Below, one piece after another: positions 14,885 through 22,654 of a DNA stretch of 41,117 nucleotides (its first letter is position 1; every line of letters begins with the position of its first letter). This DNA comes from Sphingobium cyanobacteriorum. GTDB lineage: Bacteria; Pseudomonadota; Alphaproteobacteria; Sphingomonadales; Sphingomonadaceae. Under the pieces are notes generated by a model, which did no database searches, was not told the DNA's origin, and saw only the letters and a list, made by a program, of their open reading frames with translations. The translations under genes were made by a program, and so were the position numbers. The stretch covers positions 1 to 41,117 of the forward strand of contig NZ_JAUQOM010000017.1 of assembly GCF_030580935.1 (NCBI RefSeq), read 5' to 3'.

Positions 14885-16564
14885 TTACGCCTTGAGAATA
14901 GATGGAAGTGGAAGCACGCTCGCAGGACGCAAGGCTGGCGCGGGACCTTCCTCGATCCCACTAGGGGTCAGCGTCCAGACGCGGTTGGCAATCGCCCGGA
15001 TTTCCGGGCGCCGGCTGACCAGAATCACAACGCCGGGATGATCGCGAAGCAGTGAAGCCACCTGTTGCAGTGCGCTGTCATCGAAGCCGTCGAACAGGTC
15101 GTCGAGGATCAGGAGACGCGGATTTCCAGCCATGGCGCGAACGATTTGTATCGCCTGGATTTGCGCTTCTGGCAGCTGTTGGCCGCCGTCGTTGAGCCTT
15201 AGCGGGACAATGCCACCGTCTGCGGTGACATAGTGAGAGAGGCCAGTGGCCTTCATCAAGTCCGTCAGATCTTGCAGATCCATTGGCGGGCGCAGCCGAT
15301 ACTGCAAATTGGCTGCAAGCGTTGCCTGAAGCAACGGAGCCGCCTTGCCCGCAAAGCCGACAGCCTCGCGCCGAAGCTTCTGCGGCAGGCGGGTAGCGGC
15401 AAAGCCAATCGCAAGGATAAGGCCCGCAAACGGAGGTTGAAAACCGGCAATTGCAGCCAGTAGGGTCGACTTGCCGCAGCCAGCCTCGCCATCGACAAGA
15501 ATGATATCGCCTGCCTTGGCGATCGTTGAAAATGGCAAAGCGCCGGTATCAGTTTTGAGCCCCTGGACACTCAGAATGGGTGCCTTGGCAGTTTTTGCGC
15601 GGCGTTTGCTGTCCACCCGCTGCATAAGCATCGGTTTGACCTCGTTCAGTCGGGTTTCCAGCCTTTGGCGCGAAATGTGCGCCGGTATTGCCAATTCGCA
15701 AGACCGGACGAGATCGCCGATGCATCCGCCCAGCAATCCGACCAAAGTCATCGAGCCGACGACCCTGTGAATTTCCATTGCTCCATTTCCGGCCAGAACA
15801 GTGGCGACAAGAAGCGTCACAAGCGTACCGGCCAGATGCGCGCTTGCGGCAATGGCGCGCATTGCGCCTGACCAGCGAGCACGGATCAATGCCGCCTTGT
15901 TCATCCGCGCGATGCGCCTGTCGATCTGACGCAATTCCCGTTGCAGTCCACCCAGAGCAAAAACGGAATGAGCGCTGGCAACTCGATCGGAAATCAGTCC
16001 GGTCATCGCGCCGCGCTCGCGGCGCTGGCTGCTGGTCGCGCGTCCGTATGGGATCGCCAGGAAGGCAATCAGGCAGAGCGCTCCCAAAACAAGCCCTCCA
16101 AGCGCAAGTGCCAACACCGGTTCATGCCAACCCAGATAGAGGCACAGGCCAATTGCGATGACGGTCGAAGATGTTCCCCGCGCCACCCCGTCAGCCCACC
16201 ATTGGCGCAGGGCGGTCAGATCGCCGACGAACGGCAGCAGTACATTTCCCCGGCTGCGCGAACGGCCTCCCCGATAGGGCCGCCGAAGTAGGCGCTCGAA
16301 GAGAACCATGCGGACGGTATGGGCATAGTCGAGCCCCAGCGCCTCGGTTGTCCAACGGCGTCCGAATTCGGCCGAGCCAATCGCCAGGACCGCACCGACC
16401 AGGGTTGCAACCGCGAACCTGTCCAGCACTGCTGCCCGTGACAGCCCCGCAAACAGCTTGCTCACCGCGTCTGCAGCTGCGACCCCGAAGGCGACCTGAG
16501 CAAAAGACAACAGCAAGAGAACGGCGAACAGGAACCTGCGCCTGCCGGTGAAAAACGACGGCAT
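14885..16564 (-). CDS. ABC exporter (fused membrane and ATPase domains) with degenerate ATPase motifs
   Basis: 559 aa from the ATG at 16564, one base after the stop of the P-loop gene; the frame from 16630 starts inside that gene. Six membrane helices in about the first 300 residues precede a nucleotide-binding domain, the order of type IV exporters. Walker A is intact (GEAGCGKST, about 359-367). Other motifs deviate: the LSGGQ signature is LPEAQ (about 464-468), the Walker B catalytic glutamate is aspartate (LLILDD, D489), and the H-switch histidine is arginine (LVSRRPE, about 518). As a homodimer it would hydrolyse ATP slowly or act as a slow, regulated transporter. No partner ABC gene is present. 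Confidence 0.8.
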   Translation of the reverse strand: MPSFFTGRRRFLFAVLLLLSFAQVAFGVAAADAVSKLFAGLSRAAVLDRFAVATLVGAVLAIGSAEFGRRWTTEALGLDYAHTVRMVLFERLLRRPYRGGRSRSRGNVLLPFVGDLTALRQWWADGVARGTSSTVIAIGLCLYLGWHEPVLALALGGLVLGALCLIAFLAIPYGRATSSQRRERGAMTGLISDRVASAHSVFALGGLQRELRQIDRRIARMNKAALIRARWSGAMRAIAASAHLAGTLVTLLVATVLAGNGAMEIHRVVGSMTLVGLLGGCIGDLVRSCELAIPAHISRQRLETRLNEVKPMLMQRVDSKRRAKTAKAPILSVQGLKTDTGALPFSTIAKAGDIILVDGEAGCGKSTLLAAIAGFQPPFAGLILAIGFAATRLPQKLRREAVGFAGKAAPLLQATLAANLQYRLRPPMDLQDLTDLMKATGLSHYVTADGGIVPLRLNDGGQQLPEAQIQAIQIVRAMAGNPRLLILDDLFDGFDDSALQQVASLLRDHPGVVILVSRRPEIRAIANRVWTLTPSGIEEGPAPALRPASVLPLPSILKA

Positions 16565-16565
16565 A

Positions 16566-17693
16566 TCAGGCGGCGCTGGCGAGAAGAGTTTCTCCGAAAC
16601 AGAAGCGCGGCGCGATTTGCGGATCGCCAAGCTCGCTTAATGTCGCAACGGGCAGCCCGGTTGCGCAGGCGGCTTCGCGGAGTCCGAGCGGCGACGAGCC
16701 GACACAGCCAGCGATCAAAGAAATGGGCAAGCCCTTGGCCGCAAGCCATTGATACCCGAACGCTGCGCCCATGGCATCACCGGCAGCGAGAATGACCTTG
16801 TCGATGGCTCCCGCAAAGCGAGGTTCCTGAAGCAAGGCGGATGTTTCCGTTTGAAATAGCCCGTCCGCGACCTCGATCACCGCTACGTCATTGCCTTGGC
16901 TGACTGCAGCAATCAGGTTCAAGCTGTCTTCGATGAGCTGCGGGATCGGCACGCCGGCGGTGGTGCCATGGCCAGCATCGGTGAAGTCAAGCGCGACCCG
17001 CGCACCTGCATCCACCATTGACCAGATGTCCCCACCAGAACCGGTTCCGGTAACCTTGGCCGCGCCAACCTTCAGGCCAGCCCGGTTGAGCCCGTGGATC
17101 AGCGTCGCTGCGGTCGTCGTCTTCCCGGCATTCATCGAGGTGCCGACAATGACGATGACCTTGCAGAGCGGGTTGATCTGCGTAGCGGCGATTTTGGAAT
17201 AGCTGCTCACATTAAGGATCATGTCACCTTCGCCCGCCAGCAAACCGATCGGCTCGATGCGAGTGGGGTTTTTCATCTTGTGATGCTTGGCCTTCATGAT
17301 CGCGGCAATACCGCCGCCGGCCACGAGATCGCAGGGATCTAGGGTTTCAGGAACAACGGCATCAAATTGATCGGGAGCATATCGATTGCCGTAGACCACG
17401 ACGATCTCGTCACCGGGATACAACGCTTCCCGCCGCCCCGCAGGGCTTTCCAGACGTGGATGCTGGCCAATCGCCACGACGCGGGCAAGTACGAGATCCC
17501 CTGCAGTTGGCGCGGAGCTTCGGTCAAGTGAGCGGACGTCGGCGAAGCTGACATTGCGCGTGGTGAATGCGCGACGCGCTGCCGCAAGGCGGCGCTCTAT
17601 GGCAGATCCTGCCATGCGCTCGGCATCTGGAACGAGATTGGCGGATGACGTCGAAGCGTCGGCCTGAAAATGGTGGTTGGTCTCGACGAACAT
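16566..17693 (-). CDS. P-loop NTPase, MobB/DUF1611-like
   Basis: 375 aa; GGGAG lies six bases before the ATG at 17693. The N-terminal 175 residues show no clear family. The C-terminal part is a P-loop NTPase with a deviant Walker A, GTSMNAGKTTTA (184-195), followed by KVGAAKVTGTG and an aspartate-rich segment VAVIEVADGLFQTET (about 272-286). This is the style of MobB-like and DUF1611 proteins and the SIMIBI class. It may act as an NTP-dependent kinase, ligase or chaperone. It lies between the Asp/Asn hydroxylase and the ABC exporter in a tight operon, so a role in modifying or delivering the same substrate is inferred. Confidence 0.65.
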   Translation of the reverse strand: MFVETNHHFQADASTSSANLVPDAERMAGSAIERRLAAARRAFTTRNVSFADVRSLDRSSAPTAGDLVLARVVAIGQHPRLESPAGRREALYPGDEIVVVYGNRYAPDQFDAVVPETLDPCDLVAGGGIAAIMKAKHHKMKNPTRIEPIGLLAGEGDMILNVSSYSKIAATQINPLCKVIVIVGTSMNAGKTTTAATLIHGLNRAGLKVGAAKVTGTGSGGDIWSMVDAGARVALDFTDAGHGTTAGVPIPQLIEDSLNLIAAVSQGNDVAVIEVADGLFQTETSALLQEPRFAGAIDKVILAAGDAMGAAFGYQWLAAKGLPISLIAGCVGSSPLGLREAACATGLPVATLSELGDPQIAPRFCFGETLLASAA

Positions 17694-17749
17694 GTGGGTC
17701 TCCCGGCGTCACGATCAATTGGTTCAGACATTACGTTCGCGATGCCTGG

Positions 17750-18355
17750 TTATTCCGCACCGATCAGATTTTTATCGTCGCGGAGTGGGAGCGGCTTAAG
17801 GTCGAAGATGAAGTGGATGCGGTCGCCAGAACCACCGTTATAGGCTTCGTGCACCGCCTTGTTGTCGAAACGCCAGAGCTCGCCGGTGCGCATTTCCAGC
17901 TGTTCCTCGCCAGCTTTTAGCCAACTGCCCTCTTGCCCCTGAAGGATCAGGTGGAAGCGATCGCGCTGCGCGTAATATTCACCGCGATCGATATGTGGAT
18001 AGACCCGGTGACCGGCAGGCAGGCACACAATCTTTGCACGAGCCAGTTCGCCGCCATACTCCAAGGCGAAGCTCTCCAGAAAGGCTGTCGTATAAGGGAA
18101 CAAGCGTGCGGTGCTGGTATAGCGGGACTCATGGACGTCACGCCGCTCGCGACTTCCGATGGCCGATTTGCGAAGCCCTCGTATGGCGATCACCCTTGCT
18201 TCCCGTTGCACCTTGATCTTGTCCTGGCGACCGGTGGCAATGTCCCAGGGATTCTCGAGGCGATCGATTTCGGCAAGGAAAGGTGCCGGATCGACGGATG
18301 GCTTGATCAGTTCGAAATTCACGAGCGCGGTGCGCTCGGCAACGAGTTGGGACAT
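17750..18355 (-). CDS. Aspartyl/asparaginyl beta-hydroxylase family dioxygenase
   Basis: 201 aa from the second of two adjacent ATGs (18355), which has GGGAG at better spacing. It belongs to the Asp_Arg_Hydrox (PF05118) family of Fe(II)/2-oxoglutarate oxygenases. Visible metal-binding residues are H121-x-D123 (YPHIDRGEYY) and H169 (KAVHEAYN); R179 (GDRIHF) fits the 2-oxoglutarate salt bridge. Relatives hydroxylate the beta-carbon of Asp or Asn side chains in peptides or free amino acids. It is first in a five-gene operon and has its own GGAATA-N15-CGTT promoter. The Asp-rich repeat peptide at 22655 carries the same promoter type and is a natural candidate substrate. Confidence 0.85.
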   Translation of the reverse strand: MSQLVAERTALVNFELIKPSVDPAPFLAEIDRLENPWDIATGRQDKIKVQREARVIAIRGLRKSAIGSRERRDVHESRYTSTARLFPYTTAFLESFALEYGGELARAKIVCLPAGHRVYPHIDRGEYYAQRDRFHLILQGQEGSWLKAGEEQLEMRTGELWRFDNKAVHEAYNGGSGDRIHFIFDLKPLPLRDDKNLIGAE

Positions 18356-18404
18356 CATATTCTCCCGCTGAAGGCTGTTCGCCGGCGAAGTGCGGCGCTG
18401 CCAC

Positions 18405-18429
18405 AACGAGAGTTCGTGCAAATTATTCC
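18405..18429 (-). promoter_or_regulatory. ECF promoter of the AspH operon (GGAAT-N16-CGTT)
   Basis: Minus-strand -35 GGAAT at 18429-18425 and -10 CGTT at 18408-18405 with a 16-base spacer, about 50 bases before the hydroxylase start. It is one of five sites with identical elements and spacing in this region. Confidence 0.75.
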
Positions 18430-18441
18430 TGTAGGACTGAC

Positions 18442-19896
18442 TTAATCCACGAATCCATGGCCGTAGATTTCATCAAATCCGGCGGGACCCAGGTCACGCG
18501 CAGAATTTCGCAGCCGGTCCCTGCAGGATACGGCTGTCGCGCCTTCGGCACGGCATCGCGCAATCCATCCAGCAACGTGCGGAGTGGCAAAGGACGTGCC
18601 ATTGAACGAAGCAACGCCGCCCGCAGATCTCGCCGCCACGACATCCACGCCTCGGGCAGCCACGACAATGTAGCGACCGCGATTGGCGTATCGGTAGATG
18701 CGCATGTCGCGGTCAACCGCAGTCACCGCAACCACGCCCGGGACTGCGGCCGGATAGGCTGGTGGCGCTGTCGGGCCGCCGTTGCCTGCGGCCGCTACGA
18801 TTTGATAGCCTCTGCCCTGAGCGCCCTGAATGAGGCGGTCGAGAACAGCATTGCGCGGCCCGGCCAGGCTCATGTTAACGGTCATTACCCTGCTGGCGAT
18901 CATCCATTCCAGTGCTTGCGCGATAACGTCGGCAGAAGTGTATGGCCGATTGGCCGGACCTCGAAATATGTTGGCCGAGTAGATTGTCGACGATCCTTCC
19001 CCGGCCAGGAGCGAAGCGACTGCCGTTCCGTGTTCGAAGGGGGCAGCGGCAAGGTTGCCGGCAGCCCACGGAATGACCCGCGCCGATGATAGCGCTGGAT
19101 GACGCCCGACAGCCGTATCGATCATGCCAATTGTCAGCGATCCCTGACGATGCGTGATTGGCCGCTGCGATGCCAGGCGCTTGCCGTGGGAACCGGCAGT
19201 CAGGTTCAAACCGTAATAGTGGACAAGATCGACCACGGCCGCAGGATCAATCTGGCGCAACTGGTCACGCGCCATGACCGAGGTCTTGCCTTCGGGAGCA
19301 GCCAATCGAACGATTTCGCGATCAAGACCTTCGAATTTCCGACGCTCGATCAAGCGAAATCCGCGAGCCTGCGCTGTGGCAAGCGTCTCCGGCGACAAAT
19401 CCATCGCGACGACCTCACCCCGGCGCACCGGAAAACCGGCTTCATCATGCTCGGCACCTTCGGCCAGCCCAAGATCGCGGATTTCGCGGCTGCTTCCGTG
19501 GCCACTATTGTCCTCTGCAGCGTCCTCGGCGCGTTCTGCAAGATCTTCGGCTGCATCCTCGGCTTCCTTCGCCGACTCCTCTGCGAAATCTTCGGATATC
19601 TTGGCGCGCTCCTCTGCCAGCTTGCCTTCCTCGCGAACCCTGTCGGCATCCAGTTTGGCAAGGTCTTCGGCAGCCCGGGCGGGTTCCCTGATCGCCCGTT
19701 CTTCTATTCTGGTGCGTTCCTCGGCATATCGGCCCGCAATTTCGTTCGCCCGTTCGGCGGCTCGCTGCAGATCCCGATCCAGTCGCTCCTGCGCCCGCGA
19801 ACCATCCGGCACATCTTGAGGATCTCGGGCCAAACCGGGAACTGACAGAGACGCTGCCAAGGTCAGTGCCGCAACGGCGAAGGAGTAGCGAACCAT
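18442..19896 (-). CDS. Exported S8 subtilase with N-terminal coiled coil
   Basis: 484 aa. A signal peptide (cleavage near VPGLA) is followed by an Ala/Glu/Arg-rich helical region at about residues 30-130, very likely coiled coil, then the subtilase domain. The triad is D260 (GMIDTAVG), H289 (FEHGTAVASLLAG) and S435 (NGTSFATPHVAG); the oxyanion asparagine is N372 (AAAGNGG). It therefore acts outside the cytoplasm as a serine protease. It is divergent from the ECF sigma gene, carries the same promoter type and lies directly upstream of the AspH operon on the same strand. It could cleave the repeat peptide or act in signalling through the anti-sigma factor. Confidence 0.85.
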   Translation of the reverse strand: MVRYSFAVAALTLAASLSVPGLARDPQDVPDGSRAQERLDRDLQRAAERANEIAGRYAEERTRIEERAIREPARAAEDLAKLDADRVREEGKLAEERAKISEDFAEESAKEAEDAAEDLAERAEDAAEDNSGHGSSREIRDLGLAEGAEHDEAGFPVRRGEVVAMDLSPETLATAQARGFRLIERRKFEGLDREIVRLAAPEGKTSVMARDQLRQIDPAAVVDLVHYYGLNLTAGSHGKRLASQRPITHRQGSLTIGMIDTAVGRHPALSSARVIPWAAGNLAAAPFEHGTAVASLLAGEGSSTIYSANIFRGPANRPYTSADVIAQALEWMIASRVMTVNMSLAGPRNAVLDRLIQGAQGRGYQIVAAAGNGGPTAPPAYPAAVPGVVAVTAVDRDMRIYRYANRGRYIVVAARGVDVVAARSAGGVASFNGTSFATPHVAGWIARCRAEGATAVSCRDRLRNSARDLGPAGFDEIYGHGFVD

Positions 19897-19955
19897 GAAC
19901 TATCCTGTCGTCAATCTTCCGTTCGGCGAGACTATTCCACGCCGACTGATTATAG

Positions 19956-19980
19956 AACGTCGATCAGAGGGCGTTATTCC
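19956..19980 (-). promoter_or_regulatory. ECF promoter of the exported S8 protease (GGAAT-N16-CGTT)
   Basis: Minus-strand GGAAT at 19980-19976 and CGTT at 19959-19956, spacer 16, about 60 bases before the protease ATG. It is back to back with the sigma-gene promoter at 20027-20051. Confidence 0.78.
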
Positions 19981-20026
19981 CACAAGAGCCGTGGAGAGGC
20001 ACTGTAACATAAATTCAGAATGATGC

Positions 20027-20051
20027 GGAATATCGCAGCAAGAGGGTCGTT
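20027..20051 (+). promoter_or_regulatory. ECF promoter of the sigma/anti-sigma operon (GGAAT-N16-CGTT)
   Basis: GGAAT at 20027-20031 and CGTT at 20048-20051, spacer 16. The start codon is only 17 bases after the -10, so the transcript should have a very short leader. The site implies autoregulation of the sigma gene. Confidence 0.75.
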
Positions 20052-20067
20052 ATGACGGAGTTACGGG

Positions 20068-20592
20068 ATGCCTGACGGCACGACAGCTACGGAATCGATG
20101 CGGGCGGCAATCATTGCCGCTCTGCCGCGACTGCGTCGCTTCTGCCATGCCATGGCTTCCAGTCCCGCCGACGGAGACGACCTGATGCAATCGACTGTCG
20201 AGAAGGCCCTGACCCACTGCGACCAATTTCGAGCAGGCAGCCGCGTTGATAGCTGGATGTATCGCATTGCCCAAAACCTTCACATTGATCGGTCACGTGC
20301 CACGCGGCGGCGAGGCACAGTGGTGCCGGTAGAGGATGCCTACGATCTGGTAGGTGACGACGGCCGTGCAACGGTTGAATCGCGTTCGGAACTCGCGGCG
20401 GCCCAGCATGCATTGTCGACAGTGCCAGAGGACCAGCGCGCAGCATTCGTCCTCGTGGTTGTCGAAGGCCTTAGCTACAAAGAGGCTGCAGAAGCGCTGG
20501 AGGTTCCCATAGGGACGATCATGAGCCGCATTGCGCGAGCCCGGGGCCGGATTGAACGCGCCCTCGGCGGCGACATAGGGGCGCTACAATGA
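20068..20592 (+). CDS. ECF sigma factor (sigma-70 family, region 2 and 4)
   Basis: 174 aa. Region 2 spans about residues 15-80 (RRFCHAMASSPADGDDLMQ, then DSWMYRIAQNLHIDRSR) and region 4 about 108-165 (VPEDQRAAFVLVVVEGLSYKE in two parts, then PIGTIMSRIARARGRI). No extra domain is present. GGAG lies eight bases before the ATG. The downstream anti-sigma gene overlaps it by four bases. It presumably recognises the GGAATA-N15-CGTT sites found before itself, the S8 protease, the AspH operon, the outer-membrane barrel and the repeat peptide; this assignment rests on co-location and the self-promoter. Confidence 0.93.
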   Translation: MPDGTTATESMRAAIIAALPRLRRFCHAMASSPADGDDLMQSTVEKALTHCDQFRAGSRVDSWMYRIAQNLHIDRSRATRRRGTVVPVEDAYDLVGDDGRATVESRSELAAAQHALSTVPEDQRAAFVLVVVEGLSYKEAAEALEVPIGTIMSRIARARGRIERALGGDIGALQ

Positions 20593-21296
20593 CCGACGAG
20601 ACAGAAGAACGGCTTGCCGCATTCTTGGACGGTGCGATGAGCACAGCCGAAGCCGCAGAGTTTGAGGCCCGCCTCTCGTCGGACCCGGAACTTGCCGCCA
20701 GAGCGGAGCGCTGGCTTGCGAACGATCGCAGGATTGCGGCTGCATTTGCGCCGATAGCGCTTGCGCCGGTACCCTCGGAGTTACTGCAAACCATGGGACT
20801 TGGCGAGCCGACTCCCGTGGCTTCCGCACCCAGTGCGGCCAACGACAATCCTCCTTGGTGGCGGCGCCATGCGCTTCCACTCGGCGGGGCGGTGGCCGCC
20901 AGTTTAGTTGCTATCCTGCTGTTAGCGCCCCCAAGCACCCAAGCGCCTAAGCGTGACCTTTCGTTCGCACTGGAAACCGGTCGCTCACTGACCCCGGTGC
21001 GACTCGCGGATGGGAGTTCGGTGACCCCTACACTTACGGTCAAGGCTGCGGATGGTCGCTGGTGCCGGGAGTATCGCCGGTCCTCGACGGTAGGTCTTGC
21101 CTGCCGTGAGGCGGGGCGCTGGAAGGTGGAGGCGCAGGGCGCGGGCAGTGGACCTGCCGACGGCAGCGAAATCGCCGTAGCATCAGGTGCCGATGGTTCT
21201 GCACTGGACGCAGGATTTGCCCGCCTCGGTGCTTCTGATCCCGTCAATGGGAATGACGAGGCAGCGTTGATCAGAGACGGCTGGCCCGCTCGCTAA
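20589..21296 (+). CDS. Membrane-anchored anti-sigma factor
   Basis: 235 aa, overlapping the sigma gene by four bases (ATGA). The cytoplasmic N-terminal part (residues 1-90, TEERLAAFLDGAMSTAEAAEFEARL in segments) resembles anti-sigma domains without a zinc motif. One membrane helix lies at about 93-112, followed by an extracytoplasmic domain of about 120 residues with two cysteines (WCREY and LACREAG) that could form a disulfide. By family logic it holds the sigma factor at the membrane until an envelope signal inactivates it. Regulated proteolysis is possible, and an exported protease is part of the same regulon. Confidence 0.85.
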   Translation: MTDETEERLAAFLDGAMSTAEAAEFEARLSSDPELAARAERWLANDRRIAAAFAPIALAPVPSELLQTMGLGEPTPVASAPSAANDNPPWWRRHALPLGGAVAASLVAILLLAPPSTQAPKRDLSFALETGRSLTPVRLADGSSVTPTLTVKAADGRWCREYRRSSTVGLACREAGRWKVEAQGAGSGPADGSEIAVASGADGSALDAGFARLGASDPVNGNDEAALIRDGWPAR

Positions 21297-21314
21297 GCGT
21301 GACAATCTGACAGC

Positions 21315-21350
21315 AAAGGCCCGCCCCGATCAAATCGAGGCGGGCCTTTT
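21315..21350. terminator. Bidirectional intrinsic terminator
   Basis: An 11-base perfect stem (AAAGGCCCGCC with GGCGGGCCTTT) encloses a 13-base loop and is followed by T on the plus strand and by T on the minus strand as well. It lies between the convergent anti-sigma and outer-membrane barrel genes and should stop both transcripts. Confidence 0.9.
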
Positions 21351-21369
21351 GCCCTTCATGCGGAATAGG

Positions 21370-22416
21370 TCAGTTGAGGCGATAACTCAGCGACAGGCCA
21401 CCGGCAAAATTCGTGCTGTTGGTGGTAAAACCGGTCGAGGCAAAGACTTGCATGCGCAGCTTTCGCGTCAATCCAAAATTGACCCATCCGGTCACTTCAC
21501 TGCTCGGGCCGTTGCTCGCACTTGACGACTGCTGCCAATCATAGTCTGCGCCGATGACCGTTCCGCCGGCAAGACGGTAGCTGGCGCCACCACCGACGCC
21601 CCAGGTGTCGCGCAGCGTCGATCCTACCGGCTTGCCCATGAATTTGCGGCGCCCGCCAACATAGACCGTTGCACGCCCGATATCTTGAACCAGATCACCA
21701 CCAACCGTAAAATCGACCTTACCAGTGCCGAGACGCTTGGCCGTTGAAGCTGTCGGCACCTTCATGCGGCCGGACAAATCGAAGTAAGTCGATTCTCCAA
21801 GGTTGAACGAATAACCCAGTGTGACGGCAATATCGCCGATGCCGCTGCGGCGATTGTTTGCTGCCCCAGGGACACCAACGACCGCGCCGCCCCCCGTAAC
21901 AGTATCGCTGCCCGAGGGGGAATCGTCCGATCCGCCGGAATGCGAACTGCCCGACCCACCCGACCCGGACCCACCACTCGAGCCGGAGGACCCTGACGAG
22001 CCCGAACCGCTGTTCGAGCCTGAAGATCCAGATCCACTGTTTGAACTCGATGAGCCGGATCCGGAATTTCCTGAGCTGCCGCCATTGTCATCGAAGCCGC
22101 TATCGTCGCCGAACCCGGCGTCTCGACCCTGCGGCGTGTCGAGAAGACTGCCTGGGCCGTCGATATGAACATAGGGAATGGAGACGCGCACGGAAAAGCC
22201 GCCACGCCTGTATTTCACGGCCATCGGCGCAGAGACCACCTTTGTGTCCTGCGCCTCACCATAGTCGCCTTGCGAATAGTTGACGCCGGTGCTGATGCGC
22301 CATGTGCCGGGATCCGACTGCCCACTATCTTTTTGTTCATCGGCATAAGCTGCCGCCGGAAAAACCAGAAGGGCTGCGCCCGCCAGTCGAGCCATATGAA
22401 TGCCGTATCTCATCAT
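21370..22416 (-). CDS. Outer-membrane beta-barrel protein with a Ser/Gly/Asp low-complexity insert
   Basis: 348 aa with a signal peptide ending near AAAYADEQ and a C-terminus of beta strands ending SLSYRLN, as in outer-membrane barrels of the Phenol_MetA_deg/transporter type. Between about residues 100 and 180 sits an insert of Ser and Gly repeats (GSGSSGSNSGSGSSG style) flanked by Asp-rich patches (DAGFGDDSGFDDNGG; GGSDDSPSGSDT). It probably forms a flexible surface or periplasmic loop. The gene has its own GGAATA-N15-CGTT promoter, back to back with the repeat-peptide gene. It may be a pore or receptor for the regulon's product. Two adjacent ATGs (22416, 22413) are possible starts. Confidence 0.75.
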   Translation of the reverse strand: MMRYGIHMARLAGAALLVFPAAAYADEQKDSGQSDPGTWRISTGVNYSQGDYGEAQDTKVVSAPMAVKYRRGGFSVRVSIPYVHIDGPGSLLDTPQGRDAGFGDDSGFDDNGGSSGNSGSGSSSSNSGSGSSGSNSGSGSSGSSGSSGGSGSGGSGSSHSGGSDDSPSGSDTVTGGGAVVGVPGAANNRRSGIGDIAVTLGYSFNLGESTYFDLSGRMKVPTASTAKRLGTGKVDFTVGGDLVQDIGRATVYVGGRRKFMGKPVGSTLRDTWGVGGGASYRLAGGTVIGADYDWQQSSSASNGPSSEVTGWVNFGLTRKLRMQVFASTGFTTNSTNFAGGLSLSYRLN

Positions 22417-22499
22417 CCCCCCAAAACCTTTCGAGCCGCCAATCGCTTGATGGCACAGAAACTGGAAGCCTGGTCAGCCAGAGCCACCAGTAGTCCAAC

Positions 22500-22524
22500 A
22501 ACGTCCAGTCGCGCGGCCTATTCC
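22500..22524 (-). promoter_or_regulatory. ECF promoter of the outer-membrane barrel gene (GGAAT-N16-CGTT)
   Basis: Minus-strand GGAAT at 22524-22520 and CGTT at 22503-22500, spacer 16, about 84 bases before the ATG. The first spacer base is A, as in the other four sites. Confidence 0.75.
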
Positions 22525-22582
22525 CCAAATCGATTACAAAGTGAAGAAATTTGCGGTCTTTTCTCTGCGTTCAAATCGAACG

Positions 22583-22607
22583 GGAATAGATCGGCCATCG
22601 CATCGTT
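22583..22607 (+). promoter_or_regulatory. ECF promoter of the repeat-peptide gene (GGAAT-N16-CGTT)
   Basis: GGAAT at 22583-22587 and CGTT at 22604-22607, spacer 16, about 48 bases before the ATG of the small secreted peptide. Divergent from the barrel promoter 60 bases away. Confidence 0.78.
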
Positions 22608-22654
22608 GTGGCTGTCGTTCACGAAACTGTGGACCCGCAAACGGGAGATTTCCA

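Noticed and set aside
21821..22168. Acidic, proline-rich plus-strand frame (DPEDPDEPEP-like)
   Set aside because: It is the complement of the Ser/Gly insert of the outer-membrane barrel gene, has no ribosome site or promoter, and its repeats are explained by that insert.
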